A DNA stretch of 17,703 bases from Elusimicrobiota bacterium. GTDB taxonomy: Bacteria > Elusimicrobiota > Elusimicrobia > Elusimicrobiales > Elusimicrobiaceae. Positions 1-5,575 of the stretch are shown piece by piece (positions within the stretch are counted from its first letter, which is position 1; each line of letters opens with the position of its first letter). The DNA lies in the NCBI GenBank assembly GCA_023393825.1, contig JAEXBW010000054.1, positions 1-17,703 on the forward strand, written 5' to 3'. The notes under the pieces were generated by a model, which was not told the DNA's origin, searched no databases, and was given only the letters and a program-made list of their open reading frames with translations. A program made the position numbers and the translations under genes.

Positions 1-70
1 TCAGGCTACTTATTGTTAAAGGTTTTACCGACGCGAGAGCCTATATATCTTATAAACAGAAGGAATACAG

Positions 71-223
71 ATGAAAAAATTAATGGTTGTTATCGGCGTA
101 GCTTTATTCTTGACTGCTTGCTCTGGCACCCGCGGTCATATCGGAGGCCAAAAAGTTTGCACAAACGACTACTTGCTTGGCGTACTCTCCCTCAGCGAAC
201 TGGTTTCTCCTTGCGGTAAATAA
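71..223 (+). CDS. Small lipoprotein of unknown function (50 aa)
   Basis: A short gene read directly from the DNA. The protein starts MKKLMVVIGVALFLTAC: two lysines, a hydrophobic stretch and a lipobox (LTAC, Cys17). This predicts cleavage by signal peptidase II and lipid anchoring in a membrane. The mature part is only about 34 residues, with two further cysteines (Cys30 and Cys48), and ends SPCGK. The start is supported by a good Shine-Dalgarno (AGAAGGA) about 6 bases upstream. A strong intrinsic terminator follows 20 bases after the stop, so it is probably transcribed alone. I do not recognise the family; a lipoprotein rather than a chance ORF is favoured by signal, ribosome site and terminator all agreeing. 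Confidence 0.72.
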   Translation: MKKLMVVIGVALFLTACSGTRGHIGGQKVCTNDYLLGVLSLSELVSPCGK

Positions 224-243
224 TATTTACCTAAATTAAAAGA

Positions 244-282
244 AAGGTTTAACGGCTGCAAAGCTGTTAAACCTTCTTTTTT
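244..282 (+). terminator. Intrinsic terminator, probably bidirectional
   Basis: A 13-bp stem (244-256 with 263-275, one G-U pair) has the 6-base loop TGCAAA and is followed by a T-rich run (277-282). It ends the small lipoprotein gene. On the other strand the same stem is followed by TTTCTTTTAATTT, so it may also end the convergent pilin-like gene, whose stop lies at 307. Confidence 0.85.
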
Positions 283-306
283 GCCCCGATAAATAGCTGG
301 CCCACA

Positions 307-783
307 TTAAGAACTTATCGTATAAACCATCTCTTCACAATATTTTTTATAAAGATTATCCAAATCAGGATATTCGCGGCAGTTGAATTGTCCTGAAGGA
401 TATAATTTATCAAAGTGGGAATAGCCGGAAAAGCCTTTAAACCTTATGATAACAAGCGTTGTCCAAGTAGCTATACCATACTGAAAATCTTTACATATAA
501 CAATGTCCTGCCAACCTGCAGAATTACTGCCGGCACGCTGGCAATATGCAGGTAAATCTACATCAAGCTGCTCAAACTTTGTTGCCTCTTCCCCAGTAGA
601 CAGCTTATACATTTGCCGAGCGCGGTGCAAAGTGGTAAGCATAGTTTCGGCTTCTTTCATTTTAGTTTTAAATACGGCATACTGATACTGCAGCAAGGCA
701 ATGGCAGCCAAGATACCGATTATCAAGACAACAACCAACATTTCTATTAGAGTAAAGCCTCGTCTGGCAGTGACTTGCTTCAT
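307..783 (-). CDS. Type IV pilin-like / pseudopilin protein
   Basis: A 158-residue protein with a short basic leader (MKQVTARRG) and a prepilin peptidase site G9/F10, then the classic motif FTLIEMLVVVLIIGILAA. Glu at +5 of the mature form is present, as needed for N-methylation and assembly. The hydrophobic helix runs to about residue 32 and is followed by QYQYAVFKTKMKEAE, like other major and minor pilins. The usual proline near mature position 22 is leucine here (ALLQYQ). The C-terminal head has four cysteines (two in the middle, two near the end), enough for two disulfides. It should be inserted in the inner membrane and assembled into a pilus or secretion pseudopilus. The start has a strong ribosome site (GGAGG, about 10 bases upstream). 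No assembly genes are nearby, so it is an orphan pilin, and its expression may be controlled by the upstream attenuator-like leader. Confidence 0.9.
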   Translation of the reverse strand: MKQVTARRGFTLIEMLVVVLIIGILAAIALLQYQYAVFKTKMKEAETMLTTLHRARQMYKLSTGEEATKFEQLDVDLPAYCQRAGSNSAGWQDIVICKDFQYGIATWTTLVIIRFKGFSGYSHFDKLYPSGQFNCREYPDLDNLYKKYCEEMVYTISS

Positions 784-822
784 AACTTTATTTCCTCCGT
801 CTGAAAGCCTCCTTTATAGAAT

Positions 823-877
823 AAAAAAGGCGATCTCATTATTGAGAGGTTAGAAACACTCAAAATGAAAATCGCCT
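823..877 (-). terminator. Attenuator-type intrinsic terminator before the pilin gene
   Basis: On the minus strand, 877-859 pairs with 846-828 to give about 18 bp with one small bulge and a G-U pair (AGGCGAT against ATCGCCT at the base), followed immediately by six T (828-823). It lies 40 bases upstream of the pilin start, in the sense direction of that gene, and no gene is transcribed into it from upstream. A terminator in this position normally works as a conditional switch. Its 5' arm is also used by the competing hairpin at 847-929. Confidence 0.75.
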
Positions 878-990
878 CCATATCGGTTAAGATATGGAAA
901 TAGGCGACTCCATTTTTGGCTTCTAACCTGCCTTGCCGATTAAACAGCAAAACTGTACCGCTCTTAACGGCTCCAAAAATAAGTCTAAAT
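823..990 (-). promoter_or_regulatory. Candidate cis-regulatory leader RNA of the pilin gene
   Basis: Upstream of the terminator the minus strand forms a nested hairpin. A 9-bp base (921-929 with 847-855) encloses 902-907 paired with 872-877, capped by CCATATC/GATATGG (878-884 with 891-897) with a 6-base loop. The 872-877 segment is the same one the terminator needs, so the two folds exclude each other. Further upstream are two small hairpins (CCG/CGG near 958-970, ACAG/CTGT near 942-955), whose position suits a sensing part. I see no match to the conserved core of c-di-GMP, SAM, TPP or cobalamin riboswitches. The transcription start was not located; the T/A-rich stretch 1000-1020 is a likely area. 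Confidence 0.5.
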
Positions 991-1060
991 ATATTTGCTT
1001 CACATATAATATAGCAAAAATATAAATTCTTTTTTTATACGGGTTTTACTTATAAACATG

Positions 1061-1081
1061 CCGACGCAATTTTTGCATCGG
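1061..1081. repeat. Short inverted repeat upstream of the pilin leader
   Basis: CCGA-c-GCAA / TTGC-a-TCGG is an 8-bp palindrome with one mismatch and a 3-base centre, lying in AT-rich DNA between the pilin leader and the glycan-gene leader. There is no T run on either side, so it is not a terminator. An operator or a hairpin are both possible; nothing else is visible between 1021 and 1104. Confidence 0.3.
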
Positions 1082-1104
1082 TTACTTACTAAAATTCAAA
1101 AAAA

Positions 1105-1134
1105 TAGACAGGCTGACTTATACTATGGTAATAT
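1105..1134 (+). promoter_or_regulatory. Possible promoter of the glycan genes
   Basis: TAGACA (1105-1110) and TAATAT (1129-1134) are separated by 18 bases. This gives a fair sigma-70 type promoter facing the structured leader and the two glycan genes. It would leave a leader of about 320 bases, which is long enough for regulation. TATACT at 1119-1124 is an alternative -10 box. Confidence 0.3.
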
Positions 1135-1238
1135 ATTAACAGAAATTATGTATAGGGAGTATTTTTTGTTTGAGAAGTGAAATGAGCCTTAAAAGCTCAT
1201 AAAAAATTTATCTGTTTTTGGGTTCTATGCGTCAGTAC

Positions 1239-1436
1239 GAGTTTAGAAACACTTTTGAGAAATCAAAAGGTGAAAGATACCAAAAGCAGTCGTTTTAGGC
1301 ACAAGTCAACGCGGAGTCATGACCAAATTGATTTGTGCCGAGTGTTCGTTGCGTTCGCGCAACGAACCACGGCTGTTATTTAAGTATGGGTATCTTTCAT
1401 CATACTGGATTTCAGCCGTTTTTATATTCAAAAACG
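1239..1436 (+). ncRNA. Structured RNA candidate / leader of the glycan genes
   Basis: Stable helices are crowded into this gene-free stretch. (B) 1252-1258 with 1263-1269 has a GAAA loop. (P1) 1271-1281 with 1389-1399 is a perfect 11-bp long-range helix. (C) 1298-1304 and 1306-1309 pair with 1328-1331 and 1333-1339, with the palindrome GTCATGAC in the loop. (D) 1344-1353 with 1358-1367 is a perfect 10-bp stem with a UUCG tetraloop. (E) ACGGCTG/CAGCCGT (1369-1375 with 1413-1419) is followed by five T and has an inner AGTATG/CATACT hairpin. (F) 1417-1423 with 1430-1436 masks that T run. P1 uses the loop of the inner E hairpin, so P1 and E may be alternative states. The strand is inferred from the T run after E. 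A mobile palindromic element is the main alternative. Confidence 0.5.
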
Positions 1437-1463
1437 TCATAGACCCTTTAACAAGGAGACTCT

Positions 1464-2345
1464 ATGACAAACCATTATCAGTCCGCAATATTTTACATTT
1501 CAAAAAAAATTTACAAATTTAAAGAATCCTGCATAAAGAGATATTTGCGATTAATTCATAAAGATAAATTATATTCATATAGCGTTTATCCTTATATAAA
1601 AATACAAGAAAAAAGCAACGGCATTTTTGATGTATTCTTTAAAAATAAATATCTCTTTACCTCTAAAAGTTTTGATTGCTTGAAGGGAAATTATGAAAGT
1701 ATTTTTATAGTCGGAAGCGGCCCCTCCGTATCAAAACAAAACACTGACAAACTTAAAGGAAAAACCGTAATCTTTTTAAACGGTTCTATTTTAACAGCTT
1801 TAGAAAAGTCAATTATACCTATGGCTTATATAGTCATGGACGCAAATTTTATACTAAACAGGCTGGATATAATCAATAAAATACAAAAAGGCACCAATAT
1901 AATACTTTCTCCTTCCGCAATAAAAGCTCTTGCTTTTTTCTCTCCCAAAACTCTTCAAGAGAACAATATATTTATATTTTTTCACATAACAGAACGAAAT
2001 TCTGAAAATAAAATTTATTTTGATTTTTCATCCGACCCCAAACAGGGCTTTGCCGATGGGGGAACAGTTATGAGTATAGGCATTCAACTAGCTTATTTTT
2101 GCAAAGCTGACAGGACATACCTTGTAGGGCTTGATATAGGCAATGCGAACCAGCCGCGCTTTTATGAAACAAATAAAAACAAACAAAAAAGCGGTTTATT
2201 AAAAGATTATCAGGAGAAAATCCTCCCTTTTATGAAGGAAGCCTCGCTGATGTTTAAAGATGAAGGAATGCGTTTATATAACTGTTCACCCGTCAGCAAA
2301 CTGCCCTATGATATAATCCCCTACTCAGATTATCTGGATAAATGA
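1464..2345 (+). CDS. DUF115/MptE-like protein, probable surface-glycan biosynthesis
   Basis: A 293-residue soluble protein without signal peptide or membrane helix. Around residues 80-90 it has a Rossmann-type strand and loop, IFIVGSGPSVSK, and around 198-220 the segment DGGTVMSIGIQLAYF followed by TYLVGLDIG. This pair is typical of DUF115 proteins (motility accessory factors, MptE-like, and lipopolysaccharide or glycan transferases of sialyltransferase-like fold). The closing part (LYNCSPVSKLP) also resembles the end of such proteins. I infer a glycosyltransferase-like enzyme acting on a nucleotide-activated sugar; substrate unknown. The start is fixed by AAGGAG, 6 bases before the ATG. The next gene begins 3 bases after the stop, so the two are coupled. 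Its base composition is far more AT-rich than the operons to the right, suggesting a separately acquired pair. Confidence 0.6.
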   Translation: MTNHYQSAIFYISKKIYKFKESCIKRYLRLIHKDKLYSYSVYPYIKIQEKSNGIFDVFFKNKYLFTSKSFDCLKGNYESIFIVGSGPSVSKQNTDKLKGKTVIFLNGSILTALEKSIIPMAYIVMDANFILNRLDIINKIQKGTNIILSPSAIKALAFFSPKTLQENNIFIFFHITERNSENKIYFDFSSDPKQGFADGGTVMSIGIQLAYFCKADRTYLVGLDIGNANQPRFYETNKNKQKSGLLKDYQEKILPFMKEASLMFKDEGMRLYNCSPVSKLPYDIIPYSDYLDK

Positions 2346-2348
2346 AAT

Positions 2349-3437
2349 ATGAGAAAAATTATCTTTATAATCCCGACTTTAAGAGGAAACGGAGCGGAAC
2401 GTTTCGTACTGGATTTGTATACAACATTAGAGAAAATATATAAAGCAACCTGCTATATTATATGTTTTGAAAAAAGAGTAGATTATAAAATCCCTGATGA
2501 TATAAATTTATATTACGCGAATATGCCTAAAAAAAATTTATTTACTTTTTTCTTCTATAAGCAGCTATGCGCACGAAATATAAACACTATTATAAATAAA
2601 TATATCGGAAATCCTGACCTTATTCTGTCTAATCTTACTTCTTCGGATAAAATAACAAAATATTTAAATTATAAGTGCCTGTATCATGTGATACATTCAA
2701 TAACCTCGGAAGAACATATAGGAAAAAGAACAGGAATTAAACGGCTTGCCGCAAAGATCCGAATTAAAAATATTTATAAAAAACACCCTATTATTTGTGT
2801 TTCTAATGCAGTAAAAAAAGATTTTATTTATTTCTTTTACAATGGACAGAAAATATTACATATATATAATGGTTTAGATACGATAAAAATACAGGCTATG
2901 TCGGAAGATAAAACAGAATATGCATTAATAAAAAGCTTGGGGAAATATATTTTATGCGTAGGAAATTTTAAAGCAGCAAAAAATCATATTTCGCTTATAA
3001 AGGGATTTGCCATGGCCCAAACTGATGCCAATTTGGTATTCTTAGGGGCAGGAGGAGAGTGTGAACGGGAAATCATAAATCTTGTAAAAATACTTAATTT
3101 GGAAAACAGAATTATATTTGTCGGTTTCCACAAAAACCCATACCCTTTTATCCGCAATGCCTTTTTATTGGTCGCACCTTCTATATATGAAGGATTTGGA
3201 ATCGCAATGATGGAGGCCGTGCTTCTTGGAACACCTATTATAGCCTCAGACTGTGAAACCTTTAGGGAGTTAATACCTCTCTCCCATAAAAAATGCTTGT
3301 TTAAGATAGGTAGTCCAAAATCAATATGTAAGGCTATTGAGAATGCTAGCAAGAACAGAAAGAATTATAGTATCAAATTTGATAATAAGTTTGGAATAGA
3401 AAATGTTGCTGCGGAATATATAAAATTAATGAAATAA
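2349..3437 (+). CDS. Glycosyltransferase family 4 type (GT-B fold)
   Basis: A 362-residue retaining glycosyltransferase of GT4 type. The N-terminal acceptor domain opens with IIFIIPTLRGNGAERFVLDL, including the usual glycine-rich loop. The second domain has VGNFKAAKNH (about residue 200) and the nucleotide-sugar motif EGFGIAMMEA near residues 281-290, with the two glutamates spaced E-x7-E, followed by GTPIIAS and a conserved late ELI. It should act at the cytoplasmic face of the membrane, adding a sugar to a lipid-linked or surface glycan; donor and acceptor cannot be told. It starts 3 bases after the previous stop with no clear ribosome site, so translation probably depends on the upstream gene. 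It shares that gene's AT-rich codon use. Confidence 0.88.
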   Translation: MRKIIFIIPTLRGNGAERFVLDLYTTLEKIYKATCYIICFEKRVDYKIPDDINLYYANMPKKNLFTFFFYKQLCARNINTIINKYIGNPDLILSNLTSSDKITKYLNYKCLYHVIHSITSEEHIGKRTGIKRLAAKIRIKNIYKKHPIICVSNAVKKDFIYFFYNGQKILHIYNGLDTIKIQAMSEDKTEYALIKSLGKYILCVGNFKAAKNHISLIKGFAMAQTDANLVFLGAGGECEREIINLVKILNLENRIIFVGFHKNPYPFIRNAFLLVAPSIYEGFGIAMMEAVLLGTPIIASDCETFRELIPLSHKKCLFKIGSPKSICKAIENASKNRKNYSIKFDNKFGIENVAAEYIKLMK

Positions 3438-3444
3438 GATGTGA

Positions 3445-3490
3445 AGTGTGCGGCGGCGCACTGCCTATACCGTGAGCCCCCGAAGCGGGC
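3445..3490. repeat. Two GC-rich hairpins after the glycan genes
   Basis: AGTGTGC-GGCG-GCGCACT (3445-3462, 7 bp with one G-U) and GCCC...GGGC (3476-3490) stand just after the glycosyltransferase stop, in DNA much richer in GC than the gene. There is no T run directly after, though a T7 run lies at 3520-3526. They may stall or protect the 3' end of the mRNA. Confidence 0.4.
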
Positions 3491-3595
3491 AAAGTTGTAG
3501 GACAAAGTAGAGGATATTTTTTTGCGGCTAGACGCGGAGCCAAGGATCCCGAGTCCCCAGAAGTGGAATATATTTTACGAAGATTTTAAGATTAG

Positions 3596-3680
3596 TTTAA
3601 ATTTTATTTATTGCAAGGTATACATGGCGCAAGCTTTGCCCGAAGGGCAAGAAGTATCCGAAGCAATAAAAAAATTTAAA
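3596..3680. repeat. Long imperfect palindrome (85 bases)
   Basis: The left arm, TTTAAATTTT plus ATTTATTGC (3596-3614), pairs with 3663-3680. Then GGTATAC (3617-3623) pairs with GTATCC (3654-3659), and the tip carries TTGCCC-GAA-GGGCAA. Together they make one long hairpin between the convergent glycosyltransferase and tRNA genes. Neither side ends in a clean T run, so an ordinary terminator is not certain; a dispersed palindromic repeat is also possible. Apart from this and the GC-rich hairpins I see nothing in 3438-3705. Confidence 0.5.
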
Positions 3681-3705
3681 ATAACTTAAAAGATGACGTA
3701 AAAAA

Positions 3706-3778
3706 CGCCCCAGACAGGAATCGAACCTGCAACCTTATCCTTAGGACGGATCTGCTCTTCCAGTTGAGCTACCGGGGC
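3706..3778 (-). tRNA. tRNA-Arg (anticodon CCT)
   Basis: The minus strand gives a full cloverleaf: acceptor GCCCCGG/CTGGGGC (one G-U), D arm GCTC/GAGC, anticodon stem GATCC/GGATA (four pairs plus an end mismatch), loop GTCCTAA with U33 and anticodon CCT, and T arm GCAGG-TTCGAAT-CCTGT. It decodes AGG. The 3' CCA is not encoded, so it must be added by a nucleotidyltransferase. Six T (3705-3700) follow the acceptor directly and may help end transcription. G at position 32 is unusual. Confidence 0.93.
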
Positions 3779-3814
3779 TTTTACAAAAAACTGCTTAAAT
3801 TTTATTCCTACCGC

Positions 3815-3837
3815 CTTAAAATTATACTACTTTTAAG
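3815..3837 (-). promoter_or_regulatory. tRNA promoter -10 box within a palindrome
   Basis: TATAAT (3826-3821 on the minus strand) lies about 43 bases before the tRNA. It is framed by a perfect 7-bp inverted repeat, CTTAAAA/TTTTAAG (3815-3821 and 3831-3837). No good -35 box is visible. This suggests the tRNA has its own promoter rather than reading through from apt. The palindrome could be an operator or a weak hairpin at the end of the apt message. Confidence 0.45.
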
Positions 3838-3856
3838 ACGTTCACCGCCAGAAAAA

Positions 3857-4378
3857 CTAAAGTGTTACCAATGTTTTTACAGGCGCTTTAACTTTGGCGC
3901 GGCCGTTTAAAAAGGCCAAATCGCACACAAAAGCACAGCAATGCACTTTGGCGCCAAGCTTTTCTACAAGCTCTATCGCGGCGTTAATTGTGCCGCCTGT
4001 GGCAAGCAAGTCATCAACGATAATAACCTTATCCGTGCAGGAAAGCGCATCTGTATGAATTTCCAAAGTATCTGTGCCGTATTCCAAATCAAACGCGGCG
4101 GAAATTGTTTTATAAGGCAATTTACCTTTTTTTCTTATTGGCACAAAACCGATTTCCATATTAGAGGCAAGTGCGGCGGCAAAGATAAACCCGCGCGCTT
4201 CTATACCTACAATTCTGGTAATACCTTTACCCTTAAATTCGTGGGCAAAGTGGTCTATAACCGCGTTAAACGCCTGTGGGTTGCTTAAAAGCGGGGTCAT
4301 ATCCTTAAACATAATTCCCTTTTTGGGGAAATCGGGGATATCACGTAAATTCCTTAAGAGTTCCTGTTCGCTTATCAT
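3857..4378 (-). CDS. apt: Adenine phosphoribosyltransferase
   Basis: A 173-residue protein of normal family length. It catalyses adenine + PRPP to AMP + pyrophosphate (purine salvage, cytoplasm). Visible landmarks are IPDFPKKGIMFKDMTPLL near the N-terminus (a hallmark of APT), the VGIEARGFIF segment around residue 60, and the PRPP-binding loop VIIVDDLLATGGT around residues 118-130. The ATG overlaps the stop of the upstream sigma-factor gene (ATGA), and its ribosome site (AAGGAT, 8 bases upstream) is buried in the end of that gene, so it is translationally coupled to it. Pairing with a sigma factor is not a standard arrangement. Confidence 0.97.
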   Translation of the reverse strand: MISEQELLRNLRDIPDFPKKGIMFKDMTPLLSNPQAFNAVIDHFAHEFKGKGITRIVGIEARGFIFAAALASNMEIGFVPIRKKGKLPYKTISAAFDLEYGTDTLEIHTDALSCTDKVIIVDDLLATGGTINAAIELVEKLGAKVHCCAFVCDLAFLNGRAKVKAPVKTLVTL

Positions 4379-5484
4379 TTGCGCCTATCCTTTTTGTGCT
4401 TGTTTACTTTAATCTTTTTGTCCGCTTTTTTGACGCGCTTTACGGGCGCGGCCTTTGTGGCGGAGGTTGTTTTGACGGTTTTTTTAGCTGCTTTATTTGC
4501 CGCCAAAGCCTGCTGCTTTGCCTTGTTTTGCTCTTTGGCAAGTTTGCTCATTTTATCCTTGCCGATGACGTCGCCAAGTATATTTGTTTTGGCTTTTATC
4601 GTCATACCGCCGTGGATATTTTTTGTGGCAAAATCTTTTTCCTGCTTTTCAAAAAGGCCAAGTTCCTGCGCTTTTTTACGCACGGCGCGCACAGCGCGTT
4701 CTTCTATCTGGCGCACGCGTTCACGCGATATTCCAAGCTTTTGCGAAACATCGGCAAGGGTTAATGTGTTTTCGCTGTTAATGCCGTAGCGCATAATTAA
4801 AATATATTTATCTCTTGCGGGTATTTCGTCTAATATCGCAAGCAGTTCTTTGTTGGAGGAAGCTAAATCCACCAAGTCCGCAGGGTTGCCTTTGCCCGAA
4901 TCGGTAATAGTATCTTCCAGCGTTATATCGTCGTCCTCGTTAGGGCCTGATGACAGGGAATCTATACTGTAAGCCGCGTTTAAAGTATCTAATATGGAGC
5001 GCACCTGACGGGCGGAAATATTCATTTTAACAGACATCTCTTTTAAAGAAGGCTCGCGGCCGAGTTTAGCTTTAAGTTTTTCCCAATTTCTCGTCCACGC
5101 GCGCAAATTATCCCAAGCGTGAGATGGAATTTTTATTGTGCCGCATTGCTCTTCCACGGCGCGGCGGATATATTGCTCTATCCAGTGTATTGCATAGGTG
5201 GAAAAACGGTAGCCCTTAGACGGGTCAAATTTATCAATAGCCTGCAAAAGGCCAAGGTTGCCCTCTTCTATCAAATCCATAAGCTCTATGCCGAAACGGC
5301 TGAAACGTTTTGCCGTCGGCACGACGAGGCGCAGATGCATTTGCACCAGTCTTTGACGCGCGGCTTTATCCCCCTTTTTTGCTTTTTTCCAGAGGGAGGC
5401 TTCTTCGCTCCTGTCAATTTGTTTGACAAGATCGCTTATGTTTTTGAAGTACTCGTTTACGGAGTCTACTGTATTTTCTTCCAT
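4375..5484 (-). CDS. Sigma-70 family RNA polymerase sigma factor with basic C-terminal tail
   Basis: A 369-residue factor with region 1.2 (from about residue 8), region 2 (RLVVPTAKRF, DLIEEGNLGLLQAIDKFDPSKGYRFSTYA), region 3, and region 4 ending in the helix-turn-helix LGISRERVRQIEERAVR, near residue 270. Region 1.1 is absent. Region 2.4 reads HWIEQYIRRAV where the primary factor normally has WWIRQAITRAI, so promoter choice may differ; this looks like a group-2 or diverged factor rather than the main RpoD. After region 4 come about 91 extra residues, roughly 26 of them lysine, with alanine-rich stretches like histone H1 tails. This is unusual because sigma factors normally end soon after region 4. 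The start has no Shine-Dalgarno and sits right behind a promoter-like sequence. apt follows with a 4-base overlap. Confidence 0.9.
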   Translation of the reverse strand: MEENTVDSVNEYFKNISDLVKQIDRSEEASLWKKAKKGDKAARQRLVQMHLRLVVPTAKRFSRFGIELMDLIEEGNLGLLQAIDKFDPSKGYRFSTYAIHWIEQYIRRAVEEQCGTIKIPSHAWDNLRAWTRNWEKLKAKLGREPSLKEMSVKMNISARQVRSILDTLNAAYSIDSLSSGPNEDDDITLEDTITDSGKGNPADLVDLASSNKELLAILDEIPARDKYILIMRYGINSENTLTLADVSQKLGISRERVRQIEERAVRAVRKKAQELGLFEKQEKDFATKNIHGGMTIKAKTNILGDVIGKDKMSKLAKEQNKAKQQALAANKAAKKTVKTTSATKAAPVKRVKKADKKIKVNKHKKDRRK

Positions 5485-5490
5485 GTATAA

Positions 5491-5520
5491 ATGATACTAC
5501 ATATTTCAACTGTTCTTCAA
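5491..5520 (-). promoter_or_regulatory. Promoter of the sigma factor-apt operon
   Basis: On the minus strand TTGAAG (5520-5515) and TATCAT (5496-5491) are 18 bases apart. Counting seven bases on from the -10 puts the start of transcription on the A of the sigma-factor ATG (5484). With no ribosome site visible, a leaderless mRNA is the simplest reading. Confidence 0.5.
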
Positions 5521-5522
5521 CC

Positions 5523-5552
5523 AAAAATCCCCCCGTTTAAGGAGGGATTTTT
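5523..5552 (-). terminator. Terminator of the synthase operon
   Basis: AAAAATCCC (5523-5531) pairs with GGGATTTTT (5544-5552), extended by CC/GG across one mismatch, loop GTTTAA. Read on the minus strand it ends in five T and lies 23 bases after the carboxylase stop. It separates the synthase operon from the sigma-factor promoter just downstream. T runs on both sides allow termination in either direction. Confidence 0.85.
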
Positions 5553-5575
5553 TAAATTACGCACAGAACAAAAAT

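Noticed and set aside
13..219. 68-codon open frame overlapping the lipoprotein gene
   Set aside because: It lacks a ribosome site and a recognisable composition, while the overlapping 71-223 frame has a signal peptide, lipobox and Shine-Dalgarno.
823..990. Leader as a c-di-GMP (GEMM) riboswitch, which often controls pilin genes
   Set aside because: The conserved GEMM core bases are not present; only the terminator/antiterminator layout is supported.
1319..1522. 67-codon open frame overlapping the start of the DUF115-like gene
   Set aside because: It has no ribosome site, runs through the UUCG hairpin and the terminator-like stem, and overlaps the well-supported gene starting at 1464.
3706..3778. 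tRNA-Arg as the attachment site of an integrated island holding the glycan genes
   Set aside because: No second copy of the tRNA 3' end was seen to the left, and no integrase is present.
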